The translations under genes were made by a program, and so were the position numbers. Shown here piece after piece: positions 23,741-34,056 of a DNA stretch of 64,000 bases (positions within the stretch are counted from its first letter, which is position 1; each line of letters begins with the position of its first letter). This DNA is from Isoetes taiwanensis. Taxonomy: Eukaryota; Streptophyta; Lycopodiopsida; Isoetales; Isoetaceae. Location: NCBI GenBank assembly GCA_021234155.1, contig JAJEKV010000142.1:1-64000 (forward strand). Reading direction: 5' to 3'. Under the pieces are notes generated by a model. That model saw nothing but the letters and a program-made list of their open reading frames with translations. It searched no databases and was not told the DNA's origin.

Positions 23741-25324
23741 TCATTCTCCGCCTGCGCTTACAAGGGATGGAGCTGAAGAAGTTAATGCACCAACATGACA
23801 TCTTTTCCTTTTTCCCGACCATGTGTTGGGATCAGACCCAGCCATTTTAAGAGCATAACCTGGAACTTGTTTTCTGAGTATATGGTTAATGCTTACCTCC
23901 ATCCCTTGTTTAAGATCTGGATATTCCATCTTAAGGAAATCCTTGAATGCCATAGCACATGCGTTGAGATCAAAAGTATGATTTAGACTTCCTGGATCCT
24001 TTTGTCTCAACCCAATGAAGAATGCTGCACAATTTCCTCCATTGGAGAAAGCAGAAGGATATGGATGGCACTGTAGAAGACCTGCGGCGGCTTTTTCAAC
24101 TTTTCCAATAAGGTGTCGGAGACGAGACTCTGTCCATCCTTTCCATCTTCTCAACTCTTCACCGTTCAGTGCTTGTATGGAAACCTGTATGTAGTGTTTG
24201 CTACATCCAAAGAAGTCTTGCCTCTCAAACAAGTCACCCCAAGATGCATCCTTGTTGTAAATTCTCTCGCAGATCTCTTGCCCCCTGGCAAATTCTTGCA
24301 CCATAATGCGGAGAGTGCTTGCTGTAACATTGTAGCTGGAATTCATACAAGGGTACGAAGGGGTGATTATAGGCATGAGATGGTACCTGTCCCGAGGATT
24401 AATGCAGGATTCCAACTGGAAAGTTTTCCAGTTTGCAAAGGACATAGCATCACTGGAGTTTGCTTCCAGTTCCAAAGAGTACAAATTGTGAAGAATTTGC
24501 TCAACAGAGTAGCAGGTATAGCATTCGGGTATAGCTGACAGACCCTCGCTACTAAAATTGCCCAATTAATGCCTCCTAAAAACCCAACTGCATTTCCATA
24601 GATCCCCCCTCTGTTTCGCCCAATATTTTACACATCTTAGTGTAACCCTGAAATGCTGTATATTGGGCACCAAGCTAGCAATACGATCTGTAACCCTGGA
24701 GCCATTCATGCACCTAACTGTAACTTCATCCAGACCTTCCAAAACAGAAGTGCTAGAAAGGTCTAGATCTTCTGGAACAATGTATTTGCCAAAAATATTA
24801 GCATAAACAAGATCTATGGAGACTCCATCATACTTAAACTTCATGACAGGAACATGGGCACCTGGAATTGCATCAATCTGACAGACAGCCTCCGTTTTGC
24901 TCAACATATCCTTCAATAATCCGAAAAAATGCTGATCCCTGGTGGCGTAGCATGGCCCAACGCATAAGGCATCTATGTCTGAGCCTGATCCATGAACCCC
25001 TAACCTATATGAGCCGAAAGTGTAGAAATTGGCATTTGCCATATCCACCATTTCGCCAGATAGCCCAACTTGAGCTGCAACTCTCTTCATCCACTGCTTT
25101 ATGATCAAATGCAGATTTCCAAGAATTTCCTCTCTGTGTCTTGCTTCCTCGGTCGTCTCCACAAGGCCCAAATGTTGAACAACACTCTCTAAATCGGAAT
25201 TGAGCTCCAAATCTGTGTGGCCTGGCAAAGAAGTCGAGAGAGGCTTATCAAAAATGCTTTCTTTGCTTGCAGCAGCTGTGCCAATCGCATTACCTAATCT
25301 GCGCCTCTTCAGGTCGCTCGCCAT
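23741..25324 (-). pseudogene. Poly(A) polymerase, frameshifted
   Basis: Intronless sequence for a canonical nuclear poly(A) polymerase of about 528 codons, the enzyme that adds A tails to mRNA 3' ends. Numbering from the ATG at 25,324, the nucleotidyltransferase domain has FGSYRLGVHGSGSDIDAL with Asp116 and Asp118 as metal ligands and Asp171 in VSIDLVYANI. Next come the central domain (NPRDRYHLMPI, PSYPCMNSSYNV) and the RNA-binding domain (GWTESRLRHLI, LQCHPYPSAFSN, AFFIGLRQK). One extra G in a G run near 24,606 shifts the frame and gives a stop at 24,566; a missing base near 24,400 puts homology back in the first frame. About 70 codons between are out of frame. The ATG was chosen because the copy at 57,956 starts there. 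No intron is visible, unlike most plant PAP genes. Could be a sequencing error if both changes are artefacts. Confidence 0.85.
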
Positions 25325-25454
25325 CCCTGTCTGCCCGAAATGCCCGATGTCTGTGTCTCCAAAATGCCTTTCCTTAATTAGATAAAACCCCCTTTTCGTC
25401 CAACGCTTTTGCCCTTTTTCATCCAACGGCTGTCTTCGAAAATGCCTTCTTTCT

Positions 25455-25670
25455 AACCCTTTTCATCTAACGGCCAGGAAATTTTATAACTTAAACCTTT
25501 TTATAACTTAACCCATTTTCATCTAACACTTAATCCTTTTTATAACTTAACCCATTTTCATCTAACGGCCAGGAAATTTTATAACTTAATCCTTTTTATA
25601 ACTTAACCCATTTTCATCTAACACTTAATCCTTTTTATAACTTAACCCATTTTCATCTAACGGCCAGACG
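25455..25670. repeat. Tandem repeats in PAP upstream region
   Basis: The phrases ttcatctaacggccagg, ttttataacttaa and cccattttcatctaac alternate in about two rounds of a roughly 100-bp unit. The related upstream region at 57,660-57,810 has fewer copies, so this array has grown or shrunk since the duplication. Confidence 0.75.
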
Positions 25671-27829
25671 TCAATACTTACTCCTTAACAATATCATGGC
25701 TCGAAAATAGCAATATTTGTAACTAGTAAAAATGTCATTTGGTATATGACGCTACCGGAAAAAATATATATTACTACATTTTTAGCACGTCAGCCTAACC
25801 AAGCGTGCAACCCTCTTTGCAATTCTAGCCTATCCACGTGTCTCTTCCAAGTCATCAAATTCTGATGTGGCATGGCTTTGACCGTTAGATCTCGAATTTA
25901 AAAGATCTATGGCCACGAAAATTAAAAAATGTCATAAATTTGAAGCGGAGATGCTAAAGGACACCGCCTTGCCGTAAGAAACCTGCTAACTTCATGTGAT
26001 ACTCTTGCTACGTCGGCTCAATCTCGAATGCGACTGTGGTAAAAATTGAAAGAAGAAAGTGCCAGCTTCATGCTGGCTATGCTCAAAAAGGAAAATGATA
26101 GCAAAGCTTAATATTTTTAGTTTAGGGTTCGATTCGGAGATGCCATTAGTGGCCATATCTGTCCTAGGCAGCTCTCCATTTTGATTCCTCTTTACCTCTG
26201 GTTTTATTTTTCTTGCAATCCCAGGTAGCACGGCTGCGACAAATCCGACGGAGCTTGGGCCAAATAGTTTTTTTTTTTTTGTGTATTCTTAGATTTTCAC
26301 CTCTTTGTGACTACTTATTGCATTAACCTATTGTTTGATCGCAGATAGTCCATAGCAGGGCACGTTAGGCATCACGTCGAGCCGAAGGCGAAAAGTACAA
26401 TGGTGATTCTTTTCGGCATCAAGGTTAAGTTCTAACCAAGGCAAAATGGTAACCGTAAAAACCAGGAAGAGTTCCACTACTTCCCCATGGGACCAATTCG
26501 GCGCGAGAAGCGAGGGAGCGGATGGCTATGGCGAAGGCACAGGAAGATAAATGGTTTTAATTCTCAACATATTTAATTTACGGAACCCTTCTACTCCACA
26601 AGATAAAATCTGCCCCAATCAACCCTCGAGTCCGAAGTTAGCTCAGATGGAAGTCAGATCAAAAGGCCTTTGCAAAGGCGAAAAGCTACCTCCTAGGGAG
26701 GTCTATTCCTTTGAGAAAAAGCGGTGTCTAAAACCGGACTTGGACATAATGGAAAGCATAACTTTTTATGCACATTCATTTCGATAATAGTCCGAGGATA
26801 CCAAGTCCGAGATTAGAGGCACAAGTCCGTGAAGAGGTCACGCTACCTTCTTAAGTTGGCTAGAGCTAGGCTTCTAGCTGTGGTAAATTGAAGAGTGTTG
26901 CGATCCTGATTCTTTACAGTTGTGTTTCATCCTTATTGATTGGTATAATGCTCCTAAAGGCCATCTTAACTGCAGTCTCGCAAAATAAAGCAAGAGGTTC
27001 TATAGGGTAACAGATTAAGCTATAGCCCATTTTGTTGACTTTCAGCTCCATAAGGTGAGTATTGAATTTGGGGCTTTGTATGTCTGCTGTAACATTAGAG
27101 CTAGAGAAGATTCTGCTATTTTAGATTAGATTCGTTTGGAGCATTATTTCCTGCATTAACAGATGATCCATTTAGAACTATGAATTTCTGCAATTTTGTA
27201 ATGCTTCAGCCTGTTTTACCATGGCATGCAAAGTGCTTGACATTGTGTTCAAGGGTCTAACATAAGTTTGAAAGTCCGCAAAATCATTCTTCTCACTTCC
27301 ACTGCTTTAAATATTCAACCACTGTGTAAAACGCCTTCTGCAGTTGAATATTCATAGAACGTTGGAAGATGTGTTAGTGGGATTGAATTTTGTGTAAAGA
27401 GATCCGCATTTTTCGTACTGGATGTGAACATTTGCTTAGATCTATATCTTCTATGTATTATTGACATAATTGCTCCTTTGTATGTGACCCAGCTCCCCTT
27501 TCGCTTCCATTTCTCTTTCCCCAGCTTTTTTCATTGTCGTCCCCGGTCAATAGTTGGACTGCAATGTTGGTGGTATTCCTTCCTGTTTGGTCGTTGTAGA
27601 CCTTTTGAAATCGAGTCTCTAAAGTTCTACACGAATCTTGCATGCTTGGTCATAATGGAAACTTCATCCTATTAGGCCATGGATTATTTGAAAATCTTTA
27701 CACCGACGCAGAATAAATATTCCAAGCGGACTCGAAAGTAGTTGAAATATTCCATTTGTTCTTGGCGGTTTTGCAAATCGTAAAGCTTTTTCGGAAGGTA
27801 AGTACACTCCAATACATTATCCTTACCCG

Positions 27830-28263
27830 ATGCGTAGAAGCGTGTCTTAAATTTTCGATAACGCAGAGATCTATACAAATGGCCGCGGTGTAAGAAGTCA
27901 TGGGCGTTGTTTTAAAGAAATAGGTTGGAAAAGATCGAACTTGTTATCACTACCAAAATTTTCTGGAGTGGTCCTGGTCCTAATGACAAGGGCTTGTCTA
28001 GAAAACATATTATTGAAGGCACAAAAGCTTCTCTAAAACGGTTGGATATGTGGATATATTGTTTGCCCACAGGCCTGATATTTCTACCCCTATTGAAGAA
28101 ACTGTTAGGGCTATGAATTTTATCATAGACAATGGCTGGGCTTTTTACTGGGGCACTAGTGAATGGACTGCCTAGCAGATCACAGAAGCTTGGGAAATCT
28201 AGATCTTCAGGGTCCAATGTTTGAAGAGCCTGAATACAACTTGCTTTCTCGGGACAAGGTAGT
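27830..28263 (+). pseudogene. KAB1-like channel beta subunit fragment
   Basis: Middle of an aldo-keto-reductase-type potassium channel beta subunit (plant KAB1 family; NADPH-binding partners of Shaker-type channels). Visible in order: [101 protein letters not shown]. The DNAE-Y segment includes the catalytic-type Asp and Tyr of the fold. Three or more frameshifts and in-frame stops (a TAG where family members have Gln after EW-T-A) break it. Sequence ends at gacaag/gtag, a possible splice donor. The N-terminal and C-terminal parts are absent. Confidence 0.8.
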
Positions 28264-28510
28264 CTATAAAATGGTTAAATTATGATATGGATCATGCTTG
28301 AATATTGATTATTTTGCATTGAAGATTAAGTTTGGTTTAATCTGCGTAAGGTTCATCTGAAGGTTAAAGGGGCATTTATGTATGGCCTCAAGAATATATG
28401 ATTGTGCTTGGGCAGCGTTATCAATATGCAGTAATCTACTATTTACTTATGTTGCTTTATTTATTAAACATTTGCTATTATGTTGTTCTATCTGGCTAGT
28501 ATAAAGAGTC

Positions 28511-28823
28511 ATGACAATAAAGATAAGAGGGCAGAAGCTTGACAATAGAGTTAAAAGGGCAAAGCTTTTGCAACATTATGCAAGGACACATTTTCCATTA
28601 ATTAAGTACATGGAATATGCTAAGTATATGGAATATGTTGTGACTGTTGAAACATGCACCTTGTCAAATGACAAGGCAAATAAGTTTCTGCTCAATGTCG
28701 ATGGTGCGATCGTTCCTTGATTTGCTAGCAAGTTGTGCGATGTTTACTTTGCATGAAATTGTGGAAATTGGATACTTTAAATGGTTTTTTGTGTTGGCAC
28801 CAAGTATAGCCCTCATCGGGTGA
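28511..28823 (+). pseudogene. ATP-citrate lyase subunit B fragment
   Basis: Part of the C-terminal citrate-synthase-like region of plant ATP-citrate lyase beta subunit, which makes cytosolic acetyl-CoA. Visible: KLDNRVKRAKLLQHYARTHF, IKYMEYA, TVETCTLS, NKFLLNVDGAI, and after a frameshift AMFTLHEIVEIGY, FFVLAPSIALIG. A 15-bp internal duplication repeats K-Y-M-E-Y. The homology stops at atcggg/tgag, close to a splice donor. It lies about 250 bp after the KAB1-like fragment in the same orientation, although the two genes have no known functional link. Confidence 0.8.
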
Positions 28824-29871
28824 GCTATGAATTATATTACTTTCCCCTGTTTTTCTTCAAGCAACCATGTTTCGTGTTACATTAAGTTTGCAGTTAGATA
28901 TAAAAACCTAAAAATCTATTAGCTTAAATTCTCCCTAAACAAGACCTTGCGAGTCTTCATATGTTCTATCACTATCACTTGTTGCACGTACCTAGTCAAT
29001 ACAACAACTATTAAGTATTTACTGTGCATTGGCTTGCAATGACAAGTTGCATAATAACACAACCTATTACAATAAGTAATGATTACCCATTACAAAGCTG
29101 GACAACTTTGGTAAAACCATTTATCAATCCTAAGTATTTCTAAAGAAACAAGACGACATCAAAACTTAGGAAGTTGAAGGGAAAAAAATCTCAGACATTT
29201 CTTTGTAAACAAGAGCTTCTTAAAACTTCAACAACTTGAAGGAAAAAAATCTTAATCAATTCTAGCTATTTTTTAGAAAACAATACCTTGTCAAAAACTT
29301 CTGTACCTTTTTTAGACACTGTGACGTCGTGGGTGTCTACCAATACAAAACAAATCCAAATGAGAACATGCCCCCAGACATTTGCCAATACAAACCATTT
29401 GACGACTACTTTGAGATCGAGATCCTTCATACCACAACCTCCCAAATGGAAGCACATACAAATTTACGTTGCTTGACTAGAACTATGTGAATAGTTCGTT
29501 TTTGTTATCTCTGCTTTTAAGCAATGATTTTGAGTTATACACTTTTGTAGGAATATCTTGATCTTACAATGTGCAAGCAGGTGCCATCAAGCTTGAATAT
29601 AAATTTTTATATTTCAGAATTTTGTCACTAAATTTGTCAACATGTAATTAGTTTATCCACTACAATTGCATAAAGATGTGAAGCTTTAAGAATAGAATAG
29701 AATAGAATAGATCCACTCTTACAAAAGCACTTTATTTTAGGTTTCTATATTTTGCAATGCCATTTTCTCAGATCATTATGGATGAGAAAAACATGGGTAT
29801 CTTGCTTGGCCCTTCATAATTTTTAGCTTGGTCTTGCTCGACCACAGCCCCTGGCGTGCCTTTTTGCCTTT
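28824..29871. other. Unassigned right part of insertion
   Basis: AT-rich; no domain seen. It includes an (atagaatag)n microsatellite near 29,690-29,712. It could be intron sequence captured with the ACLB fragment. Confidence 0.35.
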
Positions 29872-31207
29872 TTAGTGTATTTTACAGGAAATTTTTAGTA
29901 GGCTTGCTTAACCTCCCCTACAACACTTGCTGAAATTTTAGCCTGCCACGTCTTCTAGTTTTGCTCTCTGTCGTTGAATGTCTTTAATTTTCAATCTACG
30001 GCTGAAGAAATTCGTTTACCTGTGAAATTAGAGTTCTGGTACCTTCAGCCACTTCTTCTAATGCTTCCCCGATTCGAGCAAAAAAAAAAAAAAAAACATT
30101 GGGAGAACTCTCTTCTCGCTTATCTTCTTGGTTTATAGCCAGCATCCATTTTTTGGGATCCATAACACCACAGGTCGGATCCCATTTTACTGGATGCGGG
30201 TGATTTTGGCCTCCAAGCCAAATACGTTATGGAGCTTGTGTTATAGAGTCATTTTTGTACCTCTCTTCTGCGGACTGGTAAGTTTAAATAGGTTAACGAA
30301 GACTTTCCATCCCTCTTCTAGTGATTGCTTTTTTTTTCAGCAACATAGAGCTCACGACTCAGTTATACGGCAAGGAGCTCATTCTGCATTACGTGCTAAA
30401 TCACAAGGTATTTCAAAGCCACACTGCCTCATTCTTCTACAGGAAACCATCGCCCTAAGTTGTTTATTTTTAGCAAAATCGCATTAGGAGACAAAATAGA
30501 GTGCAGTGCATTCTAAAGAACCTATGAGTGCCAAAGCAAAAATCACGTCCCCAAATCGGAGACAATGTATAGCTTTTGACCTGTTGAATGCAACGTAATG
30601 TCTGGAGGTAGAATAAAATCATAAGGTAAAATGAATATCTTCATTGCAACCTCCATTATGATGATCTTTGATACAATGATTCAACAGCTTGATATATACG
30701 GCTCTAGCTATCCTTTAGTCTTTAGATAGCATTTAGCAAATTTCGATGGTAGCAACAACTTCAGCCACCATAGTTCTTCTGTTGAATTTAGTTTGAGTGA
30801 GAAGACAGATGTGGTGGAAGTGAATCTAATGCCAATAGTACTATAGTAAAGCCTTGCAAATGGGGTATAGACTATGGCTTACTATGAAATAAGGTGAAGA
30901 TGGAGAGGAGTTTAAGCTTGAAACGAGAAAGGTCTGGCATGCGCTTTTTACCATTTGCGATACAAGAACCAACATCCCGAGCAACTCTACCAAAGCCTTA
31001 TCCATTTAGATCCCCTGCATTTTGGAGATTTTGGGAATGGAGTATATAAGCAGAAGCACAATGAGTGAAAGGTGAAAAGCCAAGAAACTCCATATGTACC
31101 TTTTGGCCCTTGCATCGTTACCTGGATTACTACTAACGTGCACACGGTTGGCTGCAGATAGGAGAGTTTCTTCCCTTATTGTCCTTATTTTGCCGAATTG
31201 ATCAATT

Positions 31208-31856
31208 CTAGAATGGGACTCGCATGAAACCAACAAACCGCGACTTAGACTTGCTTCTCATTCATCTCAGCAGATTTTCTACAATGGTGGATAGTGGGTA
31301 GCCGCACACATGCGAACTACCCATAAAAAATAAAGGGAAAATCCAATTATATCATTTGGACCCCAACAAAATACAATGCTAATAGAGACTGGGCTAGTGT
31401 ACCTGCCGAAAGCTTATCACCGGGATTAAAAAACCCCGCCCTTTCGGGTTTTCGAGGAAAAACCCTAGTGATAAGCCTTCGGCAAGGGGCTTGGACAAAT
31501 GTAAGGCATAAAAATCGCTCCCAAAACCCACGAATGGAAAAGTCGAAACAGAGATGCCGCCGCTAACACGTGCACGCACATCACCAACAAAACAACAAGA
31601 CAAACCAAACCTCCCAGAGTGGAGGGATTGATTACGTGCCGCGTACACGCGATAAAAATACAATAACAAAGAAGGGGGAGGGTGGGTTCAAAGAGAATAA
31701 GGTATCTGGCGAGAGAGAGAAGAGGAAGCGCCGATGAGAAGTCGGGCGTAAAACGCGCCTAAAATAGCGAACTCCCAACAGGCACGGGCATGCGCATGCA
31801 AAACATGCATGCTCGTCCCATTCTAGAATGGCGATCCGATGTCTCGGATCGATGGG
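31208..31856. mobile_element. ATT-flanked element, unit 1
   Basis: 649 bp beginning CTAGAATGGGACTCGC and ending GATCGATGGG. It is preceded by ATT (31,205-31,207) and followed by ATT (31,857-31,859). The copy of the surrounding block at 56,070-56,090 lacks the insertion. The interior matches the dispersed element at 671-1,367. No coding capacity. The ends are not inverted repeats of each other; class unknown. Confidence 0.7.
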
Positions 31857-31859
31857 ATT

Positions 31860-32220
31860 CTAGAATGGGACTCGCGATGAAACCAACAAACCGCCCAATA
31901 CCAAAGGACTTCCTTAACAAACTAGGATCGAGGGACGAAGGTCACGGGATGAAGGCTAAAAGGCCGAGAACGGGCAGCAGATGAAAGAAACGCCAAATTG
32001 GCCAAACCAGGTGTGCGTAAGCCCCTCCCCGCCTCGAAACAATTCAAAGAGAATAAGGTACTGCTGAGAGAGAAGAGGAAGCGCCGATGAGAAGTCGAAG
32101 CAGAAACGCGCCTAAAATAGCGAACTCCCAACCAGAACGGGCATGCGCCGCCCGCATGCATGCAAAACATGCATGCTCGTCCCATTCTAGAATGGCGATC
32201 CGATGTCTCGGATCGATGGG
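31860..32220. mobile_element. ATT-flanked element, unit 2
   Basis: 361 bp with the same first 33 bases and the same last 175 bases as unit 1 but a different middle. It is followed by ATT at 32,221-32,223, where the host block resumes. Units 1 and 2 therefore lie head to tail and share the ATT between them. Confidence 0.7.
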
Positions 32221-32555
32221 ATTTCTGGAGCAATGGAGATGGATATCAGATGATGATGAACCTTTTATATTGAGAAACTTGGCTGTTACACTTATTCTGG
32301 TTAAATATAAGAGCATAAAGCAATATGTTTGGCTAAAAATGTGGCTCGTGTAATCTAGATTTAATACTACTTTCTCATAATTGGCAACATGATAGAGCCG
32401 CTAAAACAATATATTTTTTGGGTAAACTCCATGTAAGGCTTATGGAACAGAAGTTCTGTAATTTGGCCTAAGGATGGAATGCATTTCTGGATATGAATAT
32501 CTATGTGGCAAGTTTCTGATTTTGCAGAGTAGCAAAGAATATCAAAGAATAAGAT

Positions 32556-32712
32556 AGATAGATAGATAGTAGTTTTAATGTCACTCCACTAGGCAGCATC
32601 CAACTGGACATGTGACCACACACCACACTACATTGCTCGGTTGGGCCCTGCCCCCAACCACCTTACATCGCGTCTGTTGGGATTTGACCCCCAACAGTAC
32701 CGAGTGCGATTC
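32556..32712 (-). mobile_element. Short LINE 3' end, inserted
   Basis: A (tagatagata) tract at 32,557-32,576 starts the segment; read on the minus strand it is a gggtcaaatcccaacag ... gcctagtggagtgacatt sequence ending in a (tatc)n tail. The matching block at 55,725-55,745 lacks it, having only a short different stretch. This suits a 5'-truncated non-LTR insertion. Confidence 0.6.
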
Positions 32713-33367
32713 TAACAAATGACAAATTTAAAGACAATAATTTAATGGTTTTCAACACATATATAAGGTAGTTTCCATTTATGTTTGAAACCAATATTTC
32801 TGCCCCAGGAAAAAGTGTGAGCACGACACGTGTCCTATAAAAATAAAAAAAATAAAAAACTTAATGTTTTCTGTGTGACGTCATGGTGCGATCCGAGTTT
32901 GCAACTGCTTCGATTTCGAATTGACTTCTTATATAAAGCAGTATCATTTTTTTTGTTCTCGCACATTTTCTTCCTTCAAAATTACTTGGAAGAGACACGT
33001 ATACATGCTTGTTTATTAGGGAGGATTTCGTGACGTCGACATCTCATTTATTACAGAGGATTTTGTGACATCGACCTTTAGGCATTAAATGAAGCCGATG
33101 GATTGATTTATTGCAAAAGATTTACACGCCATGCCACTATTGTTTCCTTCACGATTTCTCTCCTTGGGAGTAATTTCGCAAGATCTCAGATGCTCTACTT
33201 AATATAAGCAAAAGATATTGTCTTTCAGAATTGACAGCGGTATTTTGAAGTGGATTCGACTTGGATTTTGCAAAGATTTAGTTGGATCTAACTTGGATTA
33301 AAGCGGGACTGCCATGTCTATAAATTGTTTCGTGCAAATCTAAGCTTAAAATTGAAGCATTTCAAGA

Positions 33368-33607
33368 TTGATCCTTCAGGAGGATCTGGCTGCAATTGCC
33401 GGCTTGGCGACGCGCTGGAGCTCAATTTGCCGGCTGGCGACGCACTTGCAATTCACTGCATCAAACACCTTCTGGCTAGAAGAGTCAGAACAAGCAAAAA
33501 TAGCAACCTATGATACAATCCGATACCCTGTGGCGGCTTCTTACATCAGCCTCGACACTTGCGACAAATTGAAATCCAATCTGGAGGACTTCTACAGCTC
33601 TTCCTAA
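33368..33607 (+). other. ORF conserved in both inverted arms
   Basis: The last part of this frame (SNTFWLEESEQAKIAT ... LKSNLEDFYSSS, stop) is kept in frame in the other arm at 54,818-54,960, where it reads FWLEEPEQAKIAT ... LKSNLADFYSSS. Identity is high and the stop codon is shared. A cttcag/gag acceptor-like site precedes it. I do not recognise the family. It could be the last exon of the unnamed gene in this block, or chance conservation by recent duplication. Confidence 0.35.
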
Positions 33608-33889
33608 GCAAATCCGGCTTAGGGCGGACATATTCGGGACTTGGCAATACCACCTTGGCAATCCCCTATTGCAATCTTTACCTCTGTTGTCTTCGACATC
33701 CAATGTCCCATCCGCTCCCACAGCACATTCCGTCCCCTTTTATCATCAGTTTCCTTTTCAGGTGTTTATCCACGCGTTTTTCATATATTCCACCTGTCAA
33801 TGATGTAGAATATGGCATGATTTTAACAAGAGTGACACTGGGCTTTTTGAGTAAGCTATTTATCTGGAGAATGGTAAGCTTAGTGTGGA

Positions 33890-34056
33890 TTGGATTCCAC
33901 CTAAATTGCAGGAGCAAATATTTGCTCTTCCCACTTCCGCCTGTGATAGGGCTGAAGGCCAGATCCTTGATTTAGGGGCATAGGTTCTTAAATCCCTAGC
34001 TTGCTCTCCAAATCTAAACCCATATGCCATAGGGCACCTGAGACATCCAAGCATCC
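33890..34056. repeat. Inverted repeat arm a
   Basis: Matches 38,462-38,640 in reverse; part of that recurs again at 38,790-38,857. It includes a short frame DWIPPKLQEQIFALPTS found in all three copies. Confidence 0.8.

Larger units (their letters stand above)
25786..29871. mobile_element. 4.1-kb insertion with gene fragments
   Basis: The PAP upstream sequence stops at 25,785 and the neighbouring block resumes at 29,872. In the inverted copy at 57,560-57,600 the two parts are directly joined, so the 4.1 kb in between is extra. The joints share TTTTTAG, a possible target duplication, although its T run makes it weak. Inside are KAB1-like and ACLB-like pieces with intron-type borders, pointing to capture of genomic DNA. 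I found no convincing terminal inverted repeats or transposase, so the carrier class is unknown. Deletion from the other copy is the alternative. Confidence 0.55.
29873..33875. repeat. Left arm of large inverted duplication
   Basis: Matches 54,540-57,575 in reverse orientation over its whole length, with divergence of single bases and indels and with two extra insertions here (31,208-32,220 and 32,556-32,712). The block contains possible splice sites kept in both copies, for example gagaatg/gtaag at 33,865 and cggactg/gtaag at 30,272. It may hold a split gene that I cannot name. In the other copy it directly joins the PAP promoter, so it once stood head to head with PAP. Confidence 0.85.

Noticed and set aside
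23800-24540. Plus-strand frames opposite PAP
   Set aside because: Antisense shadows of the PAP coding sequence without their own similarity.
27830-28823. Functional KAB1 or ACLB genes
   Set aside because: Both are short internal fragments with frameshifts and stops, lacking N- and C-terminal parts.
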